Source: Acidobacteriaceae bacterium
GTDB taxonomy: Bacteria > Acidobacteriota > Terriglobia > Terriglobales > Acidobacteriaceae
Assembly: GCA_030044455.1 (NCBI GenBank)
Contig: JASHVU010000025.1
Location: forward strand, 1-10,704
Length of the DNA: 10,704 bases
Reading direction: 5' to 3'
Shown piece by piece: positions 1 to 8,737 of this stretch (position 1 is its first letter; every line of letters starts with the position of its first letter). Both the position numbers and the translations under genes were made by a program. The notes beneath the pieces were generated by a model. It searched no databases. It saw only the letters and a program-made list of their open reading frames with translations, and was not told where the DNA came from.

Positions 1-377
1 TATTTCCGGCGCTGTTTGCGGCCGGCATGTCGCTTGTGGATACCACTGACAATGTGCTGATGCTGGGAGCGTACGGATTGGCCTACGTAAAGCCCATTCG
101 CAAACTCTACTACAACATGACGATCACGTTCGTATCGGTTCTAGTGGCTTTGATTGTAGGCGGAGTTGAGGCGCTCGGCCTGATTGGCGGGCAGGCCGGA
201 CTGCAGGGCGGTTTCTGGGATTTTGTGGCGCGGCTGAATGACAACTTCGGCATGCTGGGTTACTGCATCATCGCCATCTTCGCGCTGAGCTGGATCGCTT
301 CAGTTGCGTTTTACAGGATGCGGGGATTCGATGAGATTGAACTGCAGGTGGAACCGGAAGGCATTTCGCAGCAGTAG
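1..377 (+). CDS. Nickel/cobalt permease of the NiCoT (HoxN/NixA) family, C-terminal part only
   Basis: The reading frame is already open at the left edge, so the gene begins upstream and 124 C-terminal residues are visible; the ATG at 27 is internal. The family imports Ni2+ or Co2+ across the inner membrane for metalloenzymes such as hydrogenase, urease or cobalamin enzymes. The recognised signature is the segment reading GMSLVDTTDN, followed by LMLGAYG and KPIRKLYYNMTIT, which matches the late transmembrane region of HoxN/NixA proteins. Asn stands where I recall Gly in the usual GMxLxDTxDG form. Three hydrophobic segments follow: about 59-66 onwards in the first visible helix, then VSVLVALIVGGVEALGLIGG, then MLGYCIIAIFALSWIASVAFY, and a short charged cytoplasmic tail. 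The next gene is convergent, 21 bases away, with no clear terminator between. The family call is confident; the choice between nickel and cobalt cannot be made from this fragment. Confidence 0.88.
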   Translation, partial: FPALFAAGMSLVDTTDNVLMLGAYGLAYVKPIRKLYYNMTITFVSVLVALIVGGVEALGLIGGQAGLQGGFWDFVARLNDNFGMLGYCIIAIFALSWIASVAFYRMRGFDEIELQVEPEGISQQ

Positions 378-398
378 GTCCATCAAGATTGGTTCAGG

Positions 399-878
399 TC
401 ACGCGGCCCGTTTCAGCTTTTCCGCTCTGAACATTCGCGCATAGGCGTAAACCAGCAGGACCGCGACGGTTGCTCCGCAGCAATCGAGCATCACATCCCA
501 AGGCGTCCCGGTCCGGTTCGGCAAGAAGGTCTGGTGCCACTCATCGCAACTCGCCACCAGCGTTGTGCCGATTACCCCAAGCAATGCACATTTCCAAAAC
601 GCTGCAGTCCGCAGGACCATCCACCAGGCGCGCAGCCAGGTCAAACACAGGATCCCATAGCCGACGAAGTGGCCGCTCTTGCGAATGTAGTGATGGATCA
701 CGTCCCAGCGCGCATCGCCGATGGGGCCGAAGATGGCTTCGCAGATGGCGCGCAGCGGACCGGTGGTGTGATCGGCGCCAAACCAGACTGTCGACTCGAG
801 GGCAATCACGCCGATGCCGATCGCAACCGGCAACCACGCGCTGATCCAAAACCAGAGCCCTCGCCGACAGGTCTTCAT
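399..878 (-). CDS. VanZ-like family small membrane protein
   Basis: A polytopic protein of 159 residues from the ATG at 878, or 173 from an in-frame ATG at 920. The VanZ-like signature is visible: HHYIRKSGHFVGYGILCLTW (a His-x-x-x-Lys-x-x-His core in the first loop/helix) and later SCDEWHQTFLPNRTGTPWDVMLDCCGATVAV, with the Asp/Glu-Trp-His-Gln and Asp-x-x-x-Asp pattern usual in this family. Four hydrophobic segments can be drawn. VanZ itself gives low-level teicoplanin resistance, but most chromosomal homologues have no known role, so no resistance function should be read into this one. It lies directly downstream of guaB on the same strand. The 920 start would overlap the guaB stop by 11 bases, whereas 878 begins with a typical MKTCRRG positive N-terminus before the first helix. 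Neither start has a convincing ribosome binding site, so the start is uncertain, and translation probably depends on guaB. Confidence 0.82.
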   Translation of the reverse strand: MKTCRRGLWFWISAWLPVAIGIGVIALESTVWFGADHTTGPLRAICEAIFGPIGDARWDVIHHYIRKSGHFVGYGILCLTWLRAWWMVLRTAAFWKCALLGVIGTTLVASCDEWHQTFLPNRTGTPWDVMLDCCGATVAVLLVYAYARMFRAEKLKRAA

Positions 879-909
879 TGGCGGGGCGGAGACCTTTGCG
901 CCGCGCCCG

Positions 910-2560
<1,651 letters not shown>

Positions 2561-2571
2561 ACCCGGCAGCA

Positions 2572-3051
2572 TCAGTATGCGATCTTGTTGGGGGAGTCGA
2601 GCCAGGCTTGAAAGCTGGCCCATGCCTCATCGGCAAGCAATTGCATTGAGCGGAGTTGACGTTGGTCCGAGACTTTCCGAAGCTCGTTGTAGACAAAGGC
2701 ATCGTCGAAGCCGGCGCGCGCGGCATCAGCAGCACTGGCGCCGTAATAGATCGCGTCCAGGCGAGCCCAGTAGCAGGCTGAGAGGCACATGGGGCATGGC
2801 TCGCAACTGGTGTAGAGTTCGCAGCCTGCGAGTGTGAATGTGCCCAGAGCTTTGGCGGCGGCGCGAATGGCGTTCACTTCGCCGTGGGCCGTGGGATCAT
2901 TCGTTGAAGTGACGGTGTTCACGCCCTCGCCGACGATTCTGCTGTCGCGTACGATAACTGCGGCGAACGGGCCGCCGGCGCCGGAGACCACGTTTTGAGT
3001 GGCGAGGGCGATGGCGCGGCGCAGGAATTCGGGTTTGGGGACGCTGGGCAC
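2572..3051 (-). CDS. guaD: Guanine deaminase, GuaD-like (cytidine/deoxycytidylate deaminase fold)
   Basis: Predicted to hydrolyse guanine to xanthine plus ammonia. The 159-residue protein aligns throughout with Bacillus subtilis GuaD as I remember it. Zinc and catalytic residues are all present: His56 and proton-shuttle Glu58 in TAHGEVNAI (HGE rather than the more common HAE), and Cys86 and Cys89 in TSCEPCPMC. Two features separate it from tRNA adenosine deaminases. One is the GFDDAFVYNEL segment with Asp117, equivalent to the guanine-contacting Asp114. The other is the C-terminal tail ending in ...NKIAY, whose last Tyr corresponds to the Tyr156 that reaches into the partner subunit's active site in the domain-swapped dimer. 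The start is a GTG at 3051 without a clear ribosome binding site; no better start lies upstream before an in-frame stop. The gene lies upstream of guaB on the same strand, which fits purine salvage and balance. Confidence 0.9.
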   Translation of the reverse strand: MPSVPKPEFLRRAIALATQNVVSGAGGPFAAVIVRDSRIVGEGVNTVTSTNDPTAHGEVNAIRAAAKALGTFTLAGCELYTSCEPCPMCLSACYWARLDAIYYGASAADAARAGFDDAFVYNELRKVSDQRQLRSMQLLADEAWASFQAWLDSPNKIAY

Positions 3052-3114
3052 GAGGGGAATTGCCGCCGAAGCAGCCGGGGCAGGTTCAGTATTTCACAAG
3101 CGTGGTATAGCGCG

Positions 3115-3143
3115 GAACGGTCGAAGTACAGCGCACGTATACT
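3115..3143 (+). promoter_or_regulatory. Candidate promoter for the methyltransferase-like gene
   Basis: TATACT at 3138-3143 is a good -10 box. The hexamer 17 bases upstream (GAACGG, 3115-3120) is a poor -35. Transcription from here would begin near 3150, which leaves too short a leader for the TTG at 3156 but a usable one for the ATG at 3171. It lies in the 104-119-base divergent gap with the deaminase gene. Confidence 0.35.
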
Positions 3144-3170
3144 GCGAGGAACTGATTGAGGTTGCCGCAG

Positions 3171-3737
3171 ATGACGCTAAGAGTGTTGTGGGTGTTCCTG
3201 CTTTGGGGATGGGTGGGACTTGAGTTTGTGATTGCGATCGCGACGCGGACGCGGCGCAGCCAGGGAACCGTGCATGACCGTGGCACGCAGGTGCTGATTT
3301 GGACGGTAATTGTGTTCTCGTTTTTCGCGGCCGAATGGGCAGCGACTCCGGGGTTGGACATCAGTATCAAGCATGATCCATTGCGCATCGCGGCGGTATT
3401 ACTGATGGTGCTGGGGCTGGTGGTTCGCATTGTTGCGATTGTGACGCTTGGCAAATCCTTCAGCGCGAATGTGGCGATCCGCTCGACGCAGACGCTACAA
3501 AGGAGCGGGCTCTACAGCGTGGTGCGACACCCGTCGTATCTGGGGATGGAGATCATTTTTGTTGCGGTCGGAATCTGGGGCCACAACTGGGGTTCCATGG
3601 CCGTGTTGATCGGGCTGCCGACAGCGGCGGTGCTGTATCGGATTCATGTCGAGGAGATCGCATTGAGGAGCGCGTTCGGGGCGGAGTACGACGAGTACGC
3701 GAAGAGGACGAAGCGGCTGATTCCGGGGGTGTATTGA
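3171..3737 (+). CDS. Isoprenylcysteine carboxyl methyltransferase (ICMT)-like membrane protein
   Basis: An integral membrane protein of 188 residues from the ATG at 3171. The ICMT/PEMT-type signature is in the C-terminal half: GLYSVVRHPSYLGMEI (the RHPxYxG element that contacts S-adenosylmethionine), then a hydrophobic helix, then the paired acidic residues of HVEEIALRSAFGAEYDEYAKRTKRLIPG. The N-terminal half has three hydrophobic segments (LWVFLLWGWVGLEFVIAIA, LIWTVIVFSFFAAEW, IAAVLLMVLGLVVRIVAIV). Bacterial members are SAM-dependent methyltransferases with mostly unknown substrates, since bacteria lack prenylated CaaX proteins. Two starts are possible: TTG at 3156 after GAGGA, or ATG at 3171 with GAGG (3158-3161) nine bases upstream. 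I prefer the ATG because it fits the candidate promoter. The next gene follows within 75 bases on the same strand, so co-transcription is possible, but no functional link is evident. Confidence 0.83.
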   Translation: MTLRVLWVFLLWGWVGLEFVIAIATRTRRSQGTVHDRGTQVLIWTVIVFSFFAAEWAATPGLDISIKHDPLRIAAVLLMVLGLVVRIVAIVTLGKSFSANVAIRSTQTLQRSGLYSVVRHPSYLGMEIIFVAVGIWGHNWGSMAVLIGLPTAAVLYRIHVEEIALRSAFGAEYDEYAKRTKRLIPGVY

Positions 3738-3811
3738 GATGAGATCTGACGTTACCTCGTGAGACTTGCGCAAAGTATTAAATGGTAGACTCGGAAAGCT
3801 TGAGGGAGCGG

Positions 3812-5569
3812 ATGAAGAGATTGCTTCAAATGGCGGGCCTGCTGGTTTTGGCCTCAGCGCTGCCGGCTGCAGGGGCCGCAGACGTGAGTGGCAATTGGAG
3901 GGGCTCGTTCGATTTCGAGGGAACGAGCGTGCAGCTCACCTTTCACTTTGTCGCGGAAGGGAACACGTTGACGGGCAGCGTGGAGGGTTTGCCGACCACG
4001 CCGGCGGAGATTCACGACGGAAAGATCGACGGGAGCAACATTACGTTCTCACTGACCACCGACTACCAGGGAACGCAATACAAGCTTGTTTATAACGGGA
4101 CGGTATCGGCTGATGGAGAGTCGATTGGGTTCACGTTTGGAACTGAGGCCGGCGACTGGAGTGCGGAACTTTCGGCGACGCGGATGCGCTTTCAGATGCC
4201 ACCTCCGCATGTGAACGCGCCACTCGGCGACGTCAAGCGCTATCCGGGAGATGGCGATGGAGCATTCAAGACCGAGAAATACCGCGACCTTTTTGCCGAG
4301 GCCGGGCACACGCCTGAAGAGGAAAAGGCAAAGATCGACAAGGCGTTTCAGCAACTCTTTCATGGTGACGGGCAGGAAGAGCGGATCTACTTTGAGACCG
4401 GCGCGAACGAGAACGGACCGCTGGCCTACATTACCGACTGGGCCAATAACGACGCGCGCACCGAGGGCATGAGCTACGGGATGATGATTGCCGTTGAGCT
4501 CAACAAGAAGCGCGAGTTTGATGCGATCTGGAACTGGGCAAACACTTATATGCTGATCACCGACCCCAAGAATCCATCGGTGGGTTATTTTGCGTGGTCG
4601 ATGAACACGGACGGTACGCCGCGGTCGACCGGGCCGGCGCCCGACGGCGAATCTTATTTTGTGATGTCGCTCTACTTTGCCGCACATCGCTGGGGCAACG
4701 GGAAGGGTATCTACGACTATCAGGCCGAGGCGGACAAGCTGCTGCACCTCATGCGGCATCACCCGGTGCTGACCGCCGAAGGTCCGTTCAGGATTCATCC
4801 CGATGATCCGCCGTTCGCTATGCCCGACCATCCCTGGCCGAGCCCGAACAACCGGCGGATGGAGGCGGAGGCCAAGGCGAGCGGAAGACCGTGGCCGCCA
4901 CCTTATTTCCGGTTCCCGCGTGGGCCGCAGAAGGAAACCATCGGGCCCATGGTGGACGAAGACCACTTCATGATCAAGTTTGTGCCCAACTTACCTGGGG
5001 GCGCGACCGATCCGTCGTATCATCTGCCGGCGTTTTACGAGCTATGGTCGCGCTGGGGACCCGAGGAGGATCGCGCATTCTGGGCAAAGGCTGCCGACGT
5101 AAGCCGGGACTTGTTTGCCAAGGTGACGGGGCCGGAGACGGGACTGACGCCGGACCAGACCAACTTTGACTTGTCGCCCATGATGGGGTGGGATGGAAAG
5201 CCGATGGCCTTCGGGTACGACTCATGGCGCAGTGTGAGCAACTGGAGCGTTGATTATTCATGGTGGTATAAGGACCCGGACGAAAAAGTGCTGAGCGACC
5301 GCATCCAGAAGTTCCTCGTCGGGCAAGGCATCGACAAGTTTGACGACCGCTATACGTTGGACGGGCAACCCCTGTCGCAGCGGCACTCGCCGGGGATGGT
5401 GGCGACGGGCGCGGTGGGCAGCCTGGCTGCGACCGATGGACCGAATGCAAAAGCCTTTGTAGATGCGCTGTGGAATATGCCGGTGCCGAACGGCGAACAG
5501 CGTTACTATGACGGGCTGCTTTACCTGATGAGCATGATGCATGCGAGCGGGGAGTTCAGAATCTATTAG
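3812..5569 (+). CDS. Secreted GH8 reducing-end xylose-releasing exo-oligoxylanase-like enzyme with N-terminal beta-domain
   Basis: Predicted inverting glycoside hydrolase that removes xylose from the reducing end of xylo-oligosaccharides. From the ATG at 3812 it has 585 residues. A signal peptide is clear: MKR, hydrophobic LLQMAGLLVLASALP, and an AxA-type cleavage site near AAGA-ADVSG. Next comes an extra beta-rich domain of about 100 residues (about 24-125, SGNWRGSFDFEG to SAELSATR). The catalytic part (about 150-585) matches Bacillus halodurans Rex as I recall it: proposed general acid Glu218 in RTEGMSYGMMIAV, Asp278 in GPAPDGESYF, and proposed base Asp470 in YDSWRSVSN. DPSYHLPAFYELW and the C-terminal GSLAATDGPNAK and YYDGLLYLM blocks also match. 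A Pro-rich insertion (about 321-378) replaces a short loop. An in-frame ATG at 3782 would add 10 residues, but GAGGGAG just before 3812 and the signal peptide favour 3812. A terminator follows. Confidence 0.9.
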   Translation: MKRLLQMAGLLVLASALPAAGAADVSGNWRGSFDFEGTSVQLTFHFVAEGNTLTGSVEGLPTTPAEIHDGKIDGSNITFSLTTDYQGTQYKLVYNGTVSADGESIGFTFGTEAGDWSAELSATRMRFQMPPPHVNAPLGDVKRYPGDGDGAFKTEKYRDLFAEAGHTPEEEKAKIDKAFQQLFHGDGQEERIYFETGANENGPLAYITDWANNDARTEGMSYGMMIAVELNKKREFDAIWNWANTYMLITDPKNPSVGYFAWSMNTDGTPRSTGPAPDGESYFVMSLYFAAHRWGNGKGIYDYQAEADKLLHLMRHHPVLTAEGPFRIHPDDPPFAMPDHPWPSPNNRRMEAEAKASGRPWPPPYFRFPRGPQKETIGPMVDEDHFMIKFVPNLPGGATDPSYHLPAFYELWSRWGPEEDRAFWAKAADVSRDLFAKVTGPETGLTPDQTNFDLSPMMGWDGKPMAFGYDSWRSVSNWSVDYSWWYKDPDEKVLSDRIQKFLVGQGIDKFDDRYTLDGQPLSQRHSPGMVATGAVGSLAATDGPNAKAFVDALWNMPVPNGEQRYYDGLLYLMSMMHASGEFRIY

Positions 5570-5616
5570 GGAATAGAGAACCGAGAACGGAGGACAGCGA
5601 ATGAGGGAACGAGACC
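5568..5616 (+). repeat. Degenerate heptamer tandem repeat after the GH8 gene
   Basis: Seven consecutive 7-base units keep phase from 5568 to 5616: AGGGAAT (overlapping the GH8 stop codon), AGAGAAC, CGAGAAC, GGAGGAC, AGCGAAT, GAGGGAA, CGAGACC. The approximate consensus is NGAGAAC or NGRGRAC. Divergence is high, so this is an old or relaxed array. It runs into the stem of the predicted terminator. The rest of the 223-base gap to the next gene holds the terminator and a GC-poorer stretch (about 5650-5780) in which I see no gene. Confidence 0.55.
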
Positions 5617-5646
5617 CGGAGTGAGAGCTTCGGGCTTTTTCTTTTT
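5615..5646 (+). terminator. Rho-independent terminator of the GH8 gene
   Basis: A stem of CCCGGA (5615-5620) pairs with TTCGGG (5629-5634), with one G-T pair and an 8-base loop. It is followed by CTTTTTCTTTTT (5635-5646). The T-tract is strong and the stem is short. It lies 46 bases after the GH8 stop and would separate that gene from the downstream transporter. Confidence 0.6.
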
Positions 5647-5780
5647 GGCGAGCTGCGCGGTCATGGAGTCTTAAAAATGGGCTTGCGGAAGTTGGCTGTT
5701 TGTTTGCCGTGGTACATTGTGCTAACGGTTCATTCTTCATCTTTCCCCGATTTTGGTTGCTGAAAACTGAAATCTGCACG

Positions 5781-5786
5781 AGGTGA
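5781..5786 (+). promoter_or_regulatory. Ribosome binding site deciding the transporter start
   Basis: AGGTGA six bases before the ATG at 5793 is a strong Shine-Dalgarno match and fixes the start despite the long hydrophilic N-terminus of the protein. Confidence 0.65.
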
Positions 5787-5792
5787 GCGCCG

Positions 5793-7172
5793 ATGACAGG
5801 CGATTCCACGCACGACGTGTATGCAACGACGGCAAGGCCCGCTGACGAGGAGTCGCGGCTCAAACGGATTGGCGAATCGGCGCAGCGGAAGGCCAGCCTG
5901 CGGCTGCTTCCGGTGATTGGCGTGGGCTACCTGCTGGCCTACATGGACCGGATCAACATCAGCTTTGCTTCACTGCAGATGAACCGGGATCTGCACTTCA
6001 GCGCGTCGGTGTATGGCTTTGGCGCGGGGCTTTTCTTTATTGGCTACGCGCTGTCAGAGGTGCCGTCGAACCTGATGCTGCTCAAGTTCGGAGCCAGGGC
6101 ATGGCTGACGCGCATCATGCTTACCTGGGGATTGCTGGCGGCGGCAATGATGTTCGTGCGAACACCGCTAGAATTCAACGTGCTCCGATTTTTGCTGGGC
6201 ATGGCCGAGGCCGGCTTCTATCCCGGGGTCGTTTATTACCTTACTCTGTGGTTCCCCCTGGATATGCGCGCGCGGGCGGTGAGCCGTTTCTACATTGCTC
6301 TACCGTTGAGCTCGGTGGCGATGGGCGTGGTGGCCGGATGGTTGCTGGGGTTGGGCGGAAAGTTAGGGTTGGCTGGCTGGCAATGGCTCTTTCTGTTGGA
6401 GGGACTGCCGGCGGCGGCGTTTAGCCTGGTGATCTGGAAGATGCTGCCGGACAATCCACAAAAGGCTGCATGGCTGACGGCGGAAGAGAAGGCGTGGCTC
6501 GAGCGCAAGCTGAAGGCCGACAGCGAAAAGGCGCACCTGGGGCATAGCGCGGGAGTAACGCAGGCATTGCTTTCGCCAAAGGTGTGGATGATTGGCGCAT
6601 ACTTCCTCTGCGCGCTTACGGCGAATTACGCGTATACCTTTTATGCGCCCGCAATTTTCCAGGGAGTGACCGGCTGGAGCACGACGCATGTTGGCTACCT
6701 TGTTGCGTGTTTTGGATTGGCGGGCGCAGCGGCGATGCTCGTGAACAGTGCGCACTCCGATCGCCGTGGCGAACGCTCGATGCATTGCATTATTCCGTGC
6801 CTCGTAATGGCTGCCGGCTTTCTGATTGCGAGTTTTGCGAGTGCACCGTGGCTGGTGGTACCGGCGCTGGCGGCGACTTTCGTGGCCTTCACGGCGATGC
6901 TTGGACCGGCGAACGCGGTCCCGATGCAGTTTCTTGCAGGACGCGCGGCGGCAGCAGGTCTTGCGGCGATGAATACGATCACCATGTTCGCCGGATTTGT
7001 GGGGCCGTACTGGATGGGCGTAATGAAGGACTACACGGGAAGCTATCAGGCCGGGCTGAGAGGCTTGACGCTTCCGAGCCTGCTTGCGGCCGGGGCCATG
7101 TTTGCATTGACGCGGAATCTGGCGCGGAGTCCCATTGCGGCTTCGGCGTCATTGGCGCAGGAAACGGTATAA
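5793..7172 (+). CDS. MFS transporter, anion:cation symporter (ACS) family
   Basis: An inner-membrane proton-coupled permease of 459 residues, the normal length for 12 transmembrane helices. After a hydrophilic N-terminus of about 45 residues comes the ACS hallmark YLLAYMDRINISFASLQMNRDL. It is followed by GAGLFFIGYALSEVPSNLML, the loop KFGARAWLTRIMLTWG (the MFS motif A position), and RFLLGMAEAGFYPGVVYYLTLWFP, a well-conserved stretch in transporters of hexuronates, galactonate, tartrate and phthalate. The second half has SDRRGERSMH in the 8-9 loop, and MFAGFVGPYWMGVMKDYTGSY near helix 11 is also typical. The substrate cannot be read from sequence. The neighbouring xylo-oligosaccharide enzyme makes a sugar acid, such as a uronate from glucuronoxylan, a reasonable guess only. 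It is separated from the GH8 gene by a terminator, and it converges on purF with 17 bases between the stop codons and no evident terminator there. Confidence 0.9.
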   Translation: MTGDSTHDVYATTARPADEESRLKRIGESAQRKASLRLLPVIGVGYLLAYMDRINISFASLQMNRDLHFSASVYGFGAGLFFIGYALSEVPSNLMLLKFGARAWLTRIMLTWGLLAAAMMFVRTPLEFNVLRFLLGMAEAGFYPGVVYYLTLWFPLDMRARAVSRFYIALPLSSVAMGVVAGWLLGLGGKLGLAGWQWLFLLEGLPAAAFSLVIWKMLPDNPQKAAWLTAEEKAWLERKLKADSEKAHLGHSAGVTQALLSPKVWMIGAYFLCALTANYAYTFYAPAIFQGVTGWSTTHVGYLVACFGLAGAAAMLVNSAHSDRRGERSMHCIIPCLVMAAGFLIASFASAPWLVVPALAATFVAFTAMLGPANAVPMQFLAGRAAAAGLAAMNTITMFAGFVGPYWMGVMKDYTGSYQAGLRGLTLPSLLAAGAMFALTRNLARSPIAASASLAQETV

Positions 7173-7189
7173 AGCGATGACTGCGGGAG

Positions 7190-8737
7190 TTAAAGCGTTG
7201 CTGCGGCGGGCAGAATGTCTTCGACGTCGACCCATTGCGTTGGGTACTGGCCGGTGTAACACGCAGTACAATAGCCCGTATTTTTCTCGTCTTGGACGGC
7301 ATGGAGCAACCCATTGAGAGAGAGATAAGCGAGCGAGTCGGCTTCAATGAAGCGGCGAATCTCATCGACGGAGTTGTTGGCGGCGATGAGGTCGCGCTTG
7401 CGCGGCGTGTCGACACCGTAAAAGCAGGGTGAGATAGTAGGCGGACAGCTGATGCGCAGGTGAACTTCTTTTGCGCCGGCGCCGCGCACCATGCGCACGA
7501 TTTTGCGTGAAGTGGTTCCGCGGATGATTGAGTCGTCGATTAGGATGACTCGCTTGCCCTCGAGAAGGTTGCGAACAGGGTTGAGTTTGAGGCGGACGCC
7601 GAAATCGCGGACGCGCTGCTCTGGCTCAATGAAAGTGCGGCCGACATAGTGGTTGCGAATGAGGCCGAGACGGAACGGGAGGCCCGCTTGTTCTGCGTAG
7701 CCGAGGGCAGCGGTCACGCCGGAATCGGGAACAGGGACGACGACGTCGGCCGCAATGTGCGATTCGCGGGCGAGCTGCCGGCCCATCTGGTCACGCGACT
7801 CCTGCACCCAGCGGCCGAAGATTTTGCTGTCAGGCCGCGCGAAGTACACGTGCTCAAAGATGCAACTCGATTGCGGGATGCCGGTTGAGTACTGGCGGCT
7901 GGTCATGCCGTCGCCGGTGACCATGACGAGTTCGCCGGGGAGAACGTCTCGTAGATATTCGGCACGGAGCAGATCGAAGGCGCAGGACTCGGAAGCGAAG
8001 ATGATGGTGTCGGGCGCGCCCGGGTTGCGGATGCGGCCGATGGACAGTGGTCGGAAGCCACGCGGATCGCGCGCGGCGAAGATGCGGTCGCGCGTGAGCA
8101 TGACAATGGAGAATGCTCCTTCAAGCTGGGCGAGCGAGTCGGCAATGGCATCGACGAGCGTCGATGCCTGGGAGTGGGCGATGAGCTGGACGATGATCTC
8201 GGAGTCGGACGTGGTTTGAAAGTAGGCGCCGTCACGCTCAAGACTCATTCTCAAGTTGCCGAGATTGACCAGGTTGCCGTTGTGGGCAATGGCAATGAGG
8301 CCCTTGGTAGATTCGACACGAATGGGTTGGGCGTTGAGCAGGGCCGAGTCGCCGGTGGTGGAGTATCGCGTGTGGCCAATGGCCATGGGACCGGGAAGCT
8401 TGCGGAGTACGTCGTCAGTAAAGATTTCGGAGACGAGGCCCATGCCCTTGATGTTGGCAAGGTGCTGGCCGTCGGCGGTGGCGATGCCGGCAGACTCCTG
8501 GCCGCGGTGCTGCAGCGCGTAGAGGGCAAGGTAGGCCTGCCGGGCAGCATCGGCGTGGCCGTGAATGGCGACGACGCCGCATTCTTCTCGAAGCTTGTCA
8601 GCTTCGAGGACAGGGAACAGGGAACAGGGATCAGGGACCAGGGAAGCCGCGTGGCTATTCCCGCTGTTAGCGCCAACCTTGACCACCTCGGGCTCGTCGA
8701 CTACGCCGGGGACACCTTGAAAGAGCAACCGCATCAT
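7190..8737 (-). CDS. purF: Amidophosphoribosyltransferase (glutamine PRPP amidotransferase), [4Fe-4S] type with long pre-sequence
   Basis: Catalyses the first step of de novo purine synthesis, PRPP plus glutamine to 5-phosphoribosylamine. The 515-residue protein has an Ntn-type glutaminase domain whose nucleophile is Cys53 in [11 protein letters not shown], with [11 protein letters not shown] (75-85) and AHNGNLVN (151-158). The phosphoribosyltransferase domain follows, with PRPP loop [14 protein letters not shown] (397-410). Cys292, Cys438, Cys490 and Cys493 match the four cluster cysteines of Bacillus subtilis PurF, including the CxxC pair in YCTACYTG. In B. subtilis an 11-residue propeptide is removed to expose the Cys; here 52 residues precede it, partly encoded by a heptamer repeat. 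The start is well supported: ATGA overlaps the purL stop, and GAGG lies seven bases upstream. No other ATG occurs before Cys53. The upstream partner is purL. The FeS class suggests oxygen-sensitive stability and feedback inhibition by nucleotides. Confidence 0.96.
   Translation of the reverse strand: MMRLLFQGVPGVVDEPEVVKVGANSGNSHAASLVPDPCSLFPVLEADKLREECGVVAIHGHADAARQAYLALYALQHRGQESAGIATADGQHLANIKGMGLVSEIFTDDVLRKLPGPMAIGHTRYSTTGDSALLNAQPIRVESTKGLIAIAHNGNLVNLGNLRMSLERDGAYFQTTSDSEIIVQLIAHSQASTLVDAIADSLAQLEGAFSIVMLTRDRIFAARDPRGFRPLSIGRIRNPGAPDTIIFASESCAFDLLRAEYLRDVLPGELVMVTGDGMTSRQYSTGIPQSSCIFEHVYFARPDSKIFGRWVQESRDQMGRQLARESHIAADVVVPVPDSGVTAALGYAEQAGLPFRLGLIRNHYVGRTFIEPEQRVRDFGVRLKLNPVRNLLEGKRVILIDDSIIRGTTSRKIVRMVRGAGAKEVHLRISCPPTISPCFYGVDTPRKRDLIAANNSVDEIRRFIEADSLAYLSLNGLLHAVQDEKNTGYCTACYTGQYPTQWVDVEDILPAAATL
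8587..8608. repeat. Perfect 8-bp inverted repeat inside purF
   Basis: CTCGAAGC (8587-8594) and GCTTCGAG (8601-8608) are exact reverse complements around a 6-base loop TTGTCA. It encodes the LEADKLRE residues just before the PurF nucleophile Cys53 and abuts the heptamer tract at 8611. Neither arm has a T-tract, so it is not a terminator. It could fold in the mRNA about 130 bases into purF. Confidence 0.6.
8611..8645 (+). repeat. Five-copy heptamer tandem repeat (CAGGGAN) inside the purF reading frame
   Basis: Five perfectly phased 7-base units run from 8611 to 8645. Copies 1, 2 and 5 are CAGGGAA, copy 3 is CAGGGAT and copy 4 is CAGGGAC. Only the last base of each unit varies. On the purF strand the units read TTCCCTG-like and encode roughly [12 protein letters not shown] (residues 32-43) of the pre-sequence. 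As 7 is not a multiple of 3, gain or loss of one unit would shift the frame ahead of the catalytic domain. Confidence 0.9.

Noticed and set aside
399..878. Glycopeptide resistance determinant because of VanZ similarity
   Set aside because: No other van genes are present, and VanZ-like proteins are widespread without a resistance role.
4049..4966. A 305-codon open frame on the minus strand opposite the GH8 gene
   Set aside because: Arg/His-rich translation with no domain, lying opposite conserved catalytic residues of the GH8 protein; a shadow of that gene.
5692..5718. Promoter for the MFS gene (TTGGCT, then TACATT)
   Set aside because: The spacer is only 15 bases and both hexamers are mediocre; not better than chance in this stretch.
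8611..8645. CRISPR array
   Set aside because: The units are 7 bases with no spacers and no cas genes nearby; these are direct tandem repeats.
8579..8737. purF as frameshifted or a pseudogene because of the heptamer repeat
   Set aside because: The frame is continuous from the coupled ATG through Cys53 to the end, and all catalytic and cluster residues are present.
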